Assembly: GCA_016712035.1 (NCBI GenBank)
Contig: JADJRT010000008.1
Location: forward strand, 1-42,500
Length of the DNA: 42,500 bases
From: Flammeovirgaceae bacterium
GTDB taxonomy: Bacteria; Bacteroidota; Bacteroidia; Cytophagales; Cyclobacteriaceae
Direction of reading: 5' to 3'
Shown: positions 26,620 through 35,201 of the stretch, one piece after another
Numbering within the stretch: the first letter of the stretch is position 1
Layout: each line of letters begins with the position of its first letter
Made by a program: the position numbers and the translations under genes
The notes under the pieces: generated by a model
Database searches by the model: none
The model's input: the letters and a program-made list of their open reading frames with translations, nothing else
What the model was told of the DNA's origin: nothing

Positions 26620-29418
26620 ATGAAGAAATTTGTTTTCCTGGTCTCAGTCGTTTTTATTTCTTGTCTCAGTTTTGGTCAAAGATTTTCAATCACGGGAATC
26701 ATTGCAGATACATTGTCGAGCCCGCTGCCGTCATCCACAATCATGCTCTTGAATTCAAAAGACTCAACGCTTGTGAATTTTGGAGTAAGTGATGCAAAAG
26801 GAAACTTTGAAATTAAGAATGTAAATAAAGGCGACTATTTGTTGAAAGTTACTTTTGTGGGGTACATGCCGCACACACAACGAGTAACGGCTCCGACAGG
26901 CGGTTCGGTATTGGAGCTAGGTCTTATCAAAATGAAACCTTTAACAAAGGAATTGGAGAGCGTGATTGTTCTGGGTGAGAAGGCGCCCGTTACTGTAAAA
27001 CGGGATACGATAGAATTCAATGCGGGATCTTTCAAAACAAATGCGAATGCCACGGTAGAAGATCTATTAAAAAAATTACCTGGCGTTGAAGTAGAAACAG
27101 ATGGAACCGTACGCGCACAAGGAGAAGAAGTGCAGCGGGTAACGGTAGATGGCCGCGAATTTTTTGGTCGCGATCCGAAATTAGCTACACGCAACTTACC
27201 TGCCGATGCGATTGACAAAGTTCAAGTCTTCAATAAGAAATCAGATCAGGCAGTATTTACTGGAATAGATGATGGCCAAAGTGAAAAAACAATTAACTTG
27301 GAATTGAAGGAAGAAAAAAGAAATGGCGCTTTCGGTACCATGATGGGCGGAGTTGGCACGGAAGATCGCTTTCAGGCACGCGCAAGTATTAACCGATTTA
27401 GTAAAGGTCAGCAACTTTCTTTTTTGGGGATGGGTAATAACATAAATGAACAAGGTTTTTCCATTGATGATTACATGAACTTTTCAGGAGGCTCGCAACA
27501 AATGATGAGCGGTGGAAGGATTCAACTTTCTTTTGGATCAGATAATCAAAGGGGGTGCCACTGCAAACTTTGGTGGACGGCAAAGTGGAATAATGACAAC
27601 CTACGGTGGTGGACTAAACTTCAATCAAGATCTTATAAAAAGACTAAACTTAGCAGAGCTATTTTTATAATCACCTGGATAGCAGGATATTGATTTAAAT
27701 CGATGAATTTTTAAACCACCTCCCTGGAGTTGAAGCTAAGCATTTAATCAAAGAGCAAACAACAAAGCAACAACGACAATCACCAGGGCAATCTGACGCT
27801 CGATCATCATATAGACTCAGCCAATACTATTAAAGCTGACGGCAATGCGAACTATTCAGAGTCTGCAACGAAAATCGCAAAGCGAAAGCGAAACGTTTAA
27901 CGTGGATAATAGTTTGCAAAACGAAAGTGATCAGGCCTCCCAGTCAGATCAAAATACTACAAATATCAACTCAAGTTTATTGTGGAGACATCGTTTTGCA
28001 AAAAAGGGACGCTCATTTACTGCTAATCTTATTGGAGGCGTGAGCCAGATTGATAGTGAGGGAAGTCTGCAATCAACCAATCAATATTATACCAACACAC
28101 CCGGTGAGCAACAGATTCTTCAAACCTATACACAAACTACAGACAACCTTACTTACGGAACTACGGTTTCCTATACCGAACCTTTGGGTGGGAGAAAGTA
28201 TTTGGAGGCTAATTATAATTTTCAAGCCAATAGAAATGATGTCAATCAGACTAGTGTATGATGATGCAGGAACACCAATTTTTAATAAACAGTTAAGTAA
28301 TATGTATACGAGTAATTACATTTACAATCGCCGGGTTTAACTTCAGATGAATCAGACATAAGTTTAACGGCGTGGAGCCAAGCCATCAGATGACTAACCT
28401 GAAAGGTAATTTGATTTCACGCGATGCAGCAATCGATCGTACGTTTAAAAATGTATTGCCCACGGCCCGTTTCAATTACGATTTCTCAAATTTTGTTCAC
28501 CTCAATTTTAATTATGAGACATCCATGCGTGAGCCCACTATTCAACAATTACAACCCGTGGTCGATAACACCGATCCTTTAAATATTTATGTGGGTAATC
28601 CGGTTTTAAAGCCAGCCTACCTGCATAGGGGAACATTAAATTTCACCACATTCAACCCAACAAAGTTTATTAATTTCTTTGCTTTTCTTACCACCACCTA
28701 CACAACAAATGCGATCACAAATTCGCAAACAGTAAATGATAGCCTGGTGCGGGTAACGCAACCTGTCAATGTAAAAGATAATTTGAACGTATCGGCAAAT
28801 TTTAATTTAGGCTTCCCAGTTAAAAAACTTAACAGCCGTTTTAATGTTGGTCCAACGGCATCGGCTACGCGTGGAATTAATCTGCTTAATGAAGAAGAGA
28901 ATACAATCCGTCAGCAAACGTTGGGGGGTACCGTACGCTATAATTTTACATATAAAGAAATTTTTACATTGGATTTAAGTGCGAACCTGAGCCATCAGGA
29001 AACGAAATATGAATTTGACACGCAACAAGATCAAGTCTTTTTCAACAAGACCTATACGGCCGAGAGTAATTTAAACTTTTTAAAGAATTACTCATTGAAT
29101 GGAAGTTTTGATTACCTGATCTACAACAGCCAGACAACTGACTATAACCAAAGTATTCCGTTATTAAATATTTCGCTCTCACGCTATGTGTTAAAGAATA
29201 AAGCGGGCGAAATAAAGGTGGGAGTAAATAATTTGTTGGATCAAAGTTTAGGAGTCACCCAAACGGCCACCTCCAATTATTATCAGCAAGAAACAATTAA
29301 TAATCTGGGGCGATACTATATGGTTAGTTTCACCTATGCCCTTAACAAACAATTGAATCCGATGGGCGGGATGCGCAGACCCGGTGGTGGCGGTATGCGG
29401 ATGATGATTCGGCAGTAA
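26620..29418 (+). pseudogene. Outer-membrane beta-barrel protein, TonB receptor-like (OMP_b-brl_3), many frameshifts
   Basis: A signal peptide (MKKFVFLVSVVFISCLSFGQ) precedes a CarboxypepD_reg-like domain (SITGIIADTLSSPLPSSTIM, NKGDYLLKVTFVGYMPHTQ). A TonB-plug-like domain with LLKKLPGVEVETDGTVRAQG and RVTVDGREFFGRDPKLATRN follows. The beta-barrel is recognisable from 27850 onwards and ends with LNPMGGMRRPGGGGMRMMI. Between about 27540 and 28370 the frame changes many times: GATANFGGRQSGIMTTYGGG, then HLDSR, then NLTLDHHIDSANTIKADGNA, then KSQSESETFNVDNSLQ in successive frames. Residue order is conserved, so no large piece is lost. I read this as poor local sequence. Probably it pairs with the GLPGLI protein at the cell surface. 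Confidence 0.8.
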
Positions 29419-29421
29419 CTA

Positions 29422-29511
29422 GTTGCTGGTCTCTCGTTTCTGGATGCTCGAACATTTGCCAAGACTTTTAGATGAGATGCTTCTATCTAGTATCTAGAAT
29501 CCAGTAACTTT
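29422..29511 (+). repeat. Heptamer-phased inverted repeat, copy D
   Basis: The left arm has GTTGCTG, GTCTCTC, GTTTCTG and GATGCTC in 7-bp phase. The right arm has CTATCTA, GTATCTA, GAATCCA and GTAACTT and is an imperfect inverse of the left. The layout is the same as in the ACTA-type arrays elsewhere, but the unit differs. It ends 8 bp before the GDPD start. TAACTTTG (29505-29512) inside it matches the TAnnTTTG promoter box. Confidence 0.5.
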
Positions 29512-29518
29512 GCAACGT

Positions 29519-30432
29519 ATGAAGTGGATTCTAATTCTCGTATTGACAGGTTGCATTTTCAAAGCGCCAGCGCAATCCTACATTCTAAGTTTGATATTCA
29601 AGGGCATCGGGGCGCACGTGGTCTTATGCCGGAAAATACGATTCCCGCTTTTCTACTGGCCTTAGATTCTGGTGTAACTACGATTGAACTGGATTTAGCC
29701 GTTACCAAAGACAAAAAGCTAGTGGTTTCGCATGAGCCATGGATGTCGGCAGCGATCTGTATAAATCCGGAGGGTGCGTACACCAGCAAAGATGAGCGTA
29801 AGTATAATATCTATAAAATGACTTATGATCAGGTTAAACTTTGGGACTGTGGCTCAAAAGGAAATGAGCGATTTCCTCAACAACAAAAGATGAGTGTTTC
29901 CAAACCGCTATTGAGTGATGTGATTATAGCCATAGAAAATCATATTAAAAGTTACACCCGGTACGAGGTAGACTATAATATAGAGATTAAGACTTTGCCC
30001 GAAGATGATAATAAGTTTCATCCTACCCCGCAGGTTTTTTCTGATCTGGTGTATAAACTGATTGATGAATATTTACCGCTAGATCGAATAGTTATTCAAT
30101 CCTTTGATTTTCGGGTATTGCAGTATTGGCACGAAAAATATCCCGAAGTACGATTGGCCGCGTTGGTAGAAAATAAAAAATCTATTGAAGAAAACCTGGA
30201 CGATCTTGGGTTTATACCTTCTATCTACAGCCCCTACTTTAAATTGATAAACAAAGATGATGTAACGTGGCTGCATGAAAAGAAAACCCGTGTTATACCC
30301 TGGACGGTGAATGAAGCCAGTGATATGTTAGCATTAAAGGGAATGAATGTGGATGGATTTATAACCGATTATCCAGATCGGGCGGCAAAATTTAAGCGCA
30401 CGTTAAATATTCAAACGAAAGGAAGAAAGTAG
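29519..30432 (+). CDS. Glycerophosphodiester phosphodiesterase (GDPD), one frameshift in the N-terminus
   Basis: The enzyme splits glycerophosphodiesters into glycerol-3-phosphate and an alcohol. The catalytic core is complete: QGHRGARGLMPENTIPAFLL (His, Arg, Glu, Asn), IELDLAVTKDKKLVVSHEPW (Glu, Asp, His), NIEIKT (Glu-x-Lys), QSFDFRVL, and the end IPWTVNEAS and GMNVDGFITDYPD. The start at 29519 gives a signal peptide MKWILILVLTGCIFKAPAQS that stays in another frame unless one A is added at 29587-29588; the protein then continues YILKFDIQGHRG. The protein is therefore exported (periplasm), probably as a lipoprotein or cleaved form. About 305 residues after correction. Confidence 0.88.
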
Positions 30433-30436
30433 TTTT

Positions 30437-31714
30437 TTACTGTTTCTCTATTTTACCATCCTTCATTACAAATACAACTTTCTCCATCACCTCAATTTTT
30501 TGAAGTGGATCGCCATCCACGGCAATGATATCCGCAAAGGCTCCTTTACTTATTTCTCCTAGTTGTCCACGTTTATCTAAGAGATCAGCGGCAACCGTAG
30601 TAGCCGATTGAATGGTTTGCATAGGAGTCATCCCATAATTTACATAGAAAGAAAACTCTCTGGCCTGCGGGATTTTTTGCCAGTCAAACCCACCGGCATC
30701 AGTACCAAAGGCAATCTTTACCCCTTTCTGCAGGGCCTTCTTAAACTGCGGCTTCACGCCTTGAAACATTTCCAGGTAACTGGTTGAGCCAAGTTTTGCT
30801 CTCTCCTCGGCAACATAATCCAATACGGTTAACGTGGGCACCCAGAACGCACCTTTTGAAACAAACAAGTCCATGCATTCTTCATTAAGTGCAGTGCCAT
30901 GTTCAATAGTGCGTGCCCCAGCTTTCAACGCATAGAGTATTCCATCAGGAGTCATCGCATGGGCTGCAAGCATCTTTCTCGATTTTATCGTTTCATCCGC
31001 AACGGCCGTAATTTCTTCTTGTGTGAAGTTGGGGATGCTTCCAAAACCACCATCCGATTTTTTATAGTAGCTGCGATCGGCATAGATTTTAATCCAATCG
31101 GCACCATAACTGATTTGCTCTCGCACGGCCTTACGCGCTTCATCAGCACCATTAACTTCCTGAATTCCTTTTGGCATGTGAAGTTCCCAACTATATTCAC
31201 CATTGCCGATACCATAATGACCATAGGTATTGATGGCACGCGTAGCCACATACATGCGTGGACCGGAAATAACACCATTGTTAATTGCTTTTTTTAAATC
31301 AACATCGGCATACATCGCGCCTTCAGTTTCTACATCCCGAATGGTAGTAAAACCATTCATGAGGGCAATCTTACAAGCAACACTCGCACGTAGTGTTCGG
31401 TAAGGAATACTTTCTTTCAACAGTTGAGCATCATATTCTTCAGATGTAATGTCACCCTGCAGTAGCACATGGGTATGGCAATCAATAAGGCCGGGCATTA
31501 CTGTCTTTGTAGATAAATCAATCACCGTTGCCGAGGCGGGTATTTTATCCCAGTCAATAATCTCTTTTATCAATTTGCCTTCAACCACAATCGCTTTTTT
31601 ACCTAATGGTTGATTCGATTTGCCATCAATTAGATTACCACACTTGATGATGGTGGATTGTGAAAATATTGGTAATGATAAAGTAATAAGTAAAACGAAA
31701 AACAGGTTTTTCAT
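30437..31714 (-). CDS. Exported metal-dependent amidohydrolase (imidazolonepropionase/prolidase-like)
   Basis: The start at 31714 gives a signal peptide, MKNLFFVLLITLSLPIFSQS; the upstream in-frame extension is not plausible. The TIM-barrel amidohydrolase motifs are complete: PGLIDCHTHVLLQGD (His-x-His), GADWIKIYADRS (carboxylated Lys), KMLAAHAMTPDGILYALKAG and RTIEHG (two His), and AFGTDAGGFDW (Asp). It ends with the usual beta-sandwich tail GAFADIIAVDGDPL. Exported members cleave dipeptides such as X-Pro or cyclic amides; the substrate is not predictable. Its 3' end is 4 bp from the convergent GDPD stop. About 425 residues. Confidence 0.9.
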   Translation of the reverse strand: MKNLFFVLLITLSLPIFSQSTIIKCGNLIDGKSNQPLGKKAIVVEGKLIKEIIDWDKIPASATVIDLSTKTVMPGLIDCHTHVLLQGDITSEEYDAQLLKESIPYRTLRASVACKIALMNGFTTIRDVETEGAMYADVDLKKAINNGVISGPRMYVATRAINTYGHYGIGNGEYSWELHMPKGIQEVNGADEARKAVREQISYGADWIKIYADRSYYKKSDGGFGSIPNFTQEEITAVADETIKSRKMLAAHAMTPDGILYALKAGARTIEHGTALNEECMDLFVSKGAFWVPTLTVLDYVAEERAKLGSTSYLEMFQGVKPQFKKALQKGVKIAFGTDAGGFDWQKIPQAREFSFYVNYGMTPMQTIQSATTVAADLLDKRGQLGEISKGAFADIIAVDGDPLQKIEVMEKVVFVMKDGKIEKQ

Positions 31715-31842
31715 GATGTTAAAGTAAGAGATCGTTGATTGGTCAACACAATAATAATGGATTCGCAATCTTACTAAAGAATCCGGCAATACCTATTCGT
31801 CATCCAACACTTTTATTTACTTTGCGACCTAAAATTAGATGT

Positions 31843-32835
31843 ATGAAGTATGACGTTTACGGAATAGGCAATGCCATTGTAGATATTATCACCGAAGTTG
31901 ATCATGATTTCTTTACAAAGAATGAAGTTGAGAAGGGAGTAATGACCTTGGTGGACGAAAAGCGCCAGCTTCATTTGCTGCAAGCCAGCGATATGAAAAA
32001 AATTAAAATGTCGGGTGGCGGTTCGGCTGGCAACACAGTGGTAGCGCTAAATCAGTTTGGTGGCAAAAGTTTTTACTCCTGCCTGGTGGCAAAGGACGAA
32101 TTGGGCGAATTCTTTTTGAAGGACTTAAAGAGAAACGGAGTGGATACAAATCTTACGCACGAGCAGTGCCCCGAAGGACATAGCGGACGGTGCTTGGTGA
32201 TGACCAGCCCCGATGCGGAACGCACCATGAATACTTTTTTAGGAGTTAGTTCTTTCTTATCCCCGGAACATTTGGATGCTGAGGCTATTAAAAATTCTTC
32301 GTTTGTTTATCTGGAGGGATATTTGGTGGCAAGCACTAGAGGGTTAGAAGCATTGAAAGAAGCAAAGCGCATTGCCGAAAGACATAAAGTTTCTACCGCA
32401 CTCACCTTTTCTGATCCCAGCATGGTAAAATATTTCTCTACGCAAATGGAAGAGATTGTTGGCGCCAGTGTGGATTTGCTTTTTTGTAACGAAGAGGAGG
32501 CGATGATCTTTACGGGCACGAAGACATTGGCGGATGCGCGCCAAAAATTAAAGCAGGTGGCGAAGCGATTTGCTATTACACTGGGTGCCAATGGTGCGCT
32601 GATTTATGATGGCGATACATTCATTCAGATTGAGCCGTATAAAGTTCGGGCTATTGATACGAATGGCGCGGGCGATATGTTTTCCGGAGCCTTTATGTAT
32701 GGCATTACCCACGGCCATAGTTATGCCGAGGCCGGCAAGTTGGCATCGTTGGCATCCTCACGAGTAGTTTCTCAATTCGGCCCAAGACTACAGCCCGATC
32801 AAGCGAAAGCAATTTTGGGAGATTTGATTGTGTAG
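31843..32835 (+). CDS. Adenosine kinase-like PfkB family sugar/nucleoside kinase
   Basis: The PfkB kinase of about 330 residues begins MKYDVYGIGNAIVDIITEVD, with the GNA-x-xD start typical of adenosine-kinase-like members. GGSAGNTVVALNQFGGKSFY is PfkB signature 1, and AIDTNGAGDMFSGAFMYGI holds the catalytic Asp and the anion hole (signature 2). CNEEEAMIFTG and ITLGANGALIYDGD fit too. The cytosolic enzyme probably phosphorylates adenosine or a related nucleoside; a different sugar acceptor cannot be excluded. The start at 31843 is chosen because the upstream extension has no family similarity. It is divergent from the amidohydrolase gene with 128 bp between. Confidence 0.87.
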   Translation: MKYDVYGIGNAIVDIITEVDHDFFTKNEVEKGVMTLVDEKRQLHLLQASDMKKIKMSGGGSAGNTVVALNQFGGKSFYSCLVAKDELGEFFLKDLKRNGVDTNLTHEQCPEGHSGRCLVMTSPDAERTMNTFLGVSSFLSPEHLDAEAIKNSSFVYLEGYLVASTRGLEALKEAKRIAERHKVSTALTFSDPSMVKYFSTQMEEIVGASVDLLFCNEEEAMIFTGTKTLADARQKLKQVAKRFAITLGANGALIYDGDTFIQIEPYKVRAIDTNGAGDMFSGAFMYGITHGHSYAEAGKLASLASSRVVSQFGPRLQPDQAKAILGDLIV

Positions 32836-32978
32836 ATTGTCAGATACTCACGGTCATGGCATTCCAGGCGAATGGAGAATCACTCATCATGAACCTAGCT
32901 AAAAAACGAGACCCGCAATCTCTAATAGTTCTGTTTATTCCTAAAATAGGGTGGACGTTGCTTGAACGAACTCCCAAT

Positions 32979-33017
32979 CCTATCATATTTTGGTTATTAT
33001 CCTATCATCATGATAGG
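32979..33017 (+). promoter_or_regulatory. Three CCTATCAT half-sites upstream of the histidine kinase
   Basis: CCTATCAT occurs at 32979-32986 and 33001-33008, and its inverse ATGATAGG at 33010-33017. The last two form a 17-bp palindrome around one base. The centre-to-centre distance of the direct copies is 22 bp, two helical turns. They lie 66-104 bp before the kinase ATG, so they look like an operator. The remaining intergenic sequence 32836-32978 has nothing else I recognise. Confidence 0.5.
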
Positions 33018-33082
33018 CTTCAATTTATACGGTAAGCCGACTTCGCAGTATTAAACACTAAATATTTCTTTCATCTTTGGGA

Positions 33083-33886
33083 ATGGACATGCTACAATGG
33101 CTTTTAGTACTTGTTCCCACTATCGGGGCAATCCTAGCTGCCAGAATCCTGCATAAAAAAACAATAAACAGACTCGTTAATGATAACAGATCGTTAACCG
33201 AGTCAATCACTGAATATAAAAACCTCCTTCAACAAAAGAAGGAACAGAATGATGCCGAGCAACTCTATCGCGATCATATCGCGATAGAGAAAGAACAGAA
33301 ACGTGTTGCCGCGGAATTGCATGACGACACCGTGCAACGCCTGGTAGCGGTTCGCTTTCGTTTAGAACAACTTCTCCATTATCCGATTACAACCGAAGCC
33401 GAAAAAGAAGTAAATAATATCCGGCAGGAGTTGGATGATAGTATGGCTACGCTGCGATTTTTAATAAAAGGATTAACCCAGCCGCGGTTCGACCAGCATC
33501 CGCTTTCTTCTTTGATTGAACAATTAACAGCGCGCCTGAGTGCCATGCATCATTTAACGATTTCGTTTCGTGTTACCAATCGGGAGCAAGAGTTTTTCAT
33601 TCCACCAGAAGTAAAGCAAGATTTATACTATCTGGTGCACGAACCCGCTCATAATTTTTTAAAGTACTCTACCGGGTTTCAATTAATAATTAATTTAACA
33701 TGGGGTAAGGTTCTGTTGATAAAAATAGCGGATAATGGTCAGGGAATGCAACGGGGTCGTGGCTATGGCATGGGCATGGTTTCAATGCAGCAGCGGGCCG
33801 ACTCTATTGGAGCAGAACTGGTTTTTAATAAAGTGACCCGTGGTATTGATATTGACATCCGATTAAAAAACAAGTACTCACACTAA
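33083..33886 (+). CDS. Sensor histidine kinase, NarX/HisKA_3 type, without periplasmic sensor
   Basis: One N-terminal membrane helix (MLQWLLVLVPTIGAILAARI) leads into a coiled-coil stretch (NRSLTESITEYKNLLQQKK to about residue 70). The HisKA_3 H-box KRVAAELHDDTVQRLVAVRF follows, and a degenerate HATPase domain with YLVHEPAHNFLKYS (N-box, usually REALNNALKHA) and IKIADNGQGM (G1). There is no extracellular sensing region, so it may sense through the membrane helix or a partner. About 267 residues, short for the family. Its 3' end overlaps the end of the response-regulator gene on the other strand by 9 bp. The ATG at 33083 is preferred to the upstream TTG. Confidence 0.88.
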   Translation: MDMLQWLLVLVPTIGAILAARILHKKTINRLVNDNRSLTESITEYKNLLQQKKEQNDAEQLYRDHIAIEKEQKRVAAELHDDTVQRLVAVRFRLEQLLHYPITTEAEKEVNNIRQELDDSMATLRFLIKGLTQPRFDQHPLSSLIEQLTARLSAMHHLTISFRVTNREQEFFIPPEVKQDLYYLVHEPAHNFLKYSTGFQLIINLTWGKVLLIKIADNGQGMQRGRGYGMGMVSMQQRADSIGAELVFNKVTRGIDIDIRLKNKYSH

Positions 33887-34517
33887 CCCATTGCGGTGTG
33901 CATAATCCACCAGCTCAGCTGTATTTTTCGTGCTCGTTTTCTTTAATAACGATTTGCGATAGTCTTCAACTGTATTAATGCTTAAATGCAGATTATAGGC
34001 AATGTGTTTGGTAGCATACCCTTGGCAAATCAGTTTCAATGCATCCCACTCACGATCGCTAAAATGCACCGGTGATTTCAATAAATCGAAGCCGTTATTG
34101 GAAAGTCTTTTTTGTACCTCGGGGGTATAGAACGTATTTCCGGCAAGGACTTCCTGTAAACAATGATTTACTTCTTTGGTATTCGCACTACGCTTCAATA
34201 AAAAACCAGGTACTCCGGTGCGCAACAAGGCTACTACTGTGTCGTCATCATCAAAACTAGTCATGCCAATGAGTTTAATAGCCGAATACTCCTTTTGGAG
34301 AATACGGATCAAAGCAATGCCATTAACAGTGGGCATGCGGGCATCAATTAAGGCAGCATGTATTTTTTCTTTCTTTACTATGTCTAATGCTTTGGCAGCA
34401 TGGTAGGCTGTAAACACCTTGCCGATTTGCTCTGACTTTTCGATCATGGCCGCGAGACCATCACAAACCGAAACAAAATCATCTACTACCAATACCCGAT
34501 ACGCTTTTTTTGTGCAT
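33878..34517 (-). CDS. NarL/LuxR-family response regulator, N-terminal frameshift
   Basis: The receiver domain has VLVVDDFVSVCDGLAAMIE (acidic pair), AALIDARMPTVNGIALI (phospho-acceptor Asp), MTSFDDDD and LLKRSANTKE (Lys). A LuxR-type helix-turn-helix follows: HFSDREWDALKLICQGYATK and NLHLSINTVEDYRKSLLKKT. The frame starts properly only if one base is removed from the T7 run 34505-34511. The ATG at 34517 then gives MHKKAYRVLVVDD, the standard beginning. Without that fix, a TTG start at 34492 would be needed. It is convergent with its presumed kinase (33083-33886) and divergent from the palindrome-controlled RNA at 34595 onwards. It very probably binds those palindromes. Confidence 0.87.
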
Positions 34518-34594
34518 GGAATGGCCTTAACACTGGTCTATATTTAAGCGGCCATTTCATGCCAACTAAAGAAAATAGAAATAATTTTGAAAAC

Positions 34595-34650
34595 TACCCC
34601 GAAAATGGGGGTAAAACAATCCCCCATTTATGGGGGTAGGGTTGGCTTTG
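34595..34650 (+). promoter_or_regulatory. Tandem C/G-rich palindromes and promoter
   Basis: Palindrome 1 at 34595-34613 is TACCCCGAAAATGGGGGTA. Palindrome 2 at 34619-34638 contains CCCCCATTTATGGGGG, with 7-bp arms and two bases between. Their centres are about 24 bp apart, so both lie on nearly the same face of the helix. TGGCTTTG at 34643-34650 is a one-mismatch TAnnTTTG box, 5 bp after palindrome 2. Palindrome 2 therefore replaces the -33 element, the typical position for a class II activator. The adjacent NarL-type regulator is the obvious candidate. Confidence 0.65.
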
Positions 34651-34654
34651 TGAA

Positions 34655-34768
34655 TAGTAGCGGTTATGTTTAATTCAAGGTTTAAGGTCGCCTCAATGAA
34701 GGTCGTCAAACCGAAAGGCTTGACGTCATTGGGTATTTAAGGGTGGGCAAATGGTTCACCCTTTTTTC
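34655..34768 (+). ncRNA. Candidate structured small RNA
   Basis: Downstream of the promoter, about 110 nt end at a strong terminator with no usual gene. The sequence can fold into a nested hairpin. The outer stem is CCTCAATGA (34691-34699) with TCATTGGG (34726-34733), and a 4-nt bulge follows on the 5' side. The inner stem is CGTCAA (34704-34709) with TTGACG (34720-34725), capped by CC-GAAA-GG, a GNRA tetraloop. This degree of structure is unexpected for random leader sequence. A 24-codon reading frame (34666-34740) overlaps it; which of the two is functional cannot be decided. I know no named RNA family that it matches. Confidence 0.5.
34666..34740 (+). CDS. Possible 24-residue peptide inside the small transcript
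   Basis: ATG at 34666, stop at 34738-34740, directly at the foot of the terminator stem. The peptide begins MFNSRFKVASMKVV and ends KPKGLTSLGI. It is basic, with a hydrophobic end, and has no cysteine or Gly-Gly leader motif. There is no Shine-Dalgarno sequence, and the promoter box is only 15 bp upstream, so the leader would be about 10 nt. It may be a regulatory or signal peptide, or a chance frame in the structured RNA. Confidence 0.3.
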   Translation: MFNSRFKVASMKVVKPKGLTSLGI

Positions 34769-34770
34769 TT
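34739..34770 (+). terminator. Rho-independent terminator of the small transcript
   Basis: AAGGGTG (34739-34745) pairs with CACCCTT (34757-34763) around an 11-nt loop, followed by TTTTTCTTT. Its closeness to the upstream promoter defines a transcript of about 110 nt. Confidence 0.8.
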
Positions 34771-34938
34771 TAACACAGCACAAAGAAGAAACGAGAAATA
34801 AAACGTAGGCTTATAACAATATTTTTGACCATATTTATTTCGCTTCTTATTTTTAGGAATTGGGAAAGAATATTTCAGTTCCTTGATTAGCAATGAACTT
34901 CAAAAGATTCCTTGAAACCTCGCCAAAACACAAAATCA

Positions 34939-35079
34939 ATGTTCGATTATGTATTTCATTTGTTAAATATCAAGTTTGATACATCAACGAAGGACTTACT
35001 AATTCGCATAAGTTACTTTGCATTCTTAGTAGGAGTTCTGCTTGGAGCTATAGTTCTAGGGTATGCTGACAATAATTGA
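34939..35079 (+). CDS. Small single-pass membrane protein (46 residues), unrecognised
   Basis: The frame starts MFDYVFHLLNIKFDTSTKDL and continues with one clear hydrophobic helix, ISYFAFLVGVLLGAIVLGYA, ending in DNN. Helix length (about 19 residues) and the charged K/R before it fit a single-pass inner-membrane protein with the N-terminus inside. I do not recognise the family. No Shine-Dalgarno sequence is visible. It is the only plausible reading frame in 34771-35126, which otherwise holds nothing I can name. Coding bias is unproven at this length. Confidence 0.35.
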   Translation: MFDYVFHLLNIKFDTSTKDLLIRISYFAFLVGVLLGAIVLGYADNN

Positions 35080-35126
35080 AAAACATCAATCCTTAATTCA
35101 AATTTTGAGTGATGCCTATATTTCTA

Positions 35127-35175
35127 CATACTAAGTACTCACAACTATGGCCTATCGACTAAGTACTATGGACTA
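35127..35175 (+). repeat. Degenerate heptamer repeat, copy C
   Basis: Seven units in strict phase: CATACTA, AGTACTC, ACAACTA, TGGCCTA, TCGACTA, AGTACTA, TGGACTA. The last four positions are almost constant (ACTA) while the first three vary. The array ends 26 bp before the M16 protease start at 35202. Unlike copies A, B and D, no full inverse arm is seen. Confidence 0.75.
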
Positions 35176-35201
35176 TTCCCCCAAATACTATTATAATTGT
35201 A

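Noticed and set aside
34771..34938. Other short frames between the small RNA terminator and the 46-residue protein
   Set aside because: They are short, start with TTG or lack a helix, and have no recognisable features.
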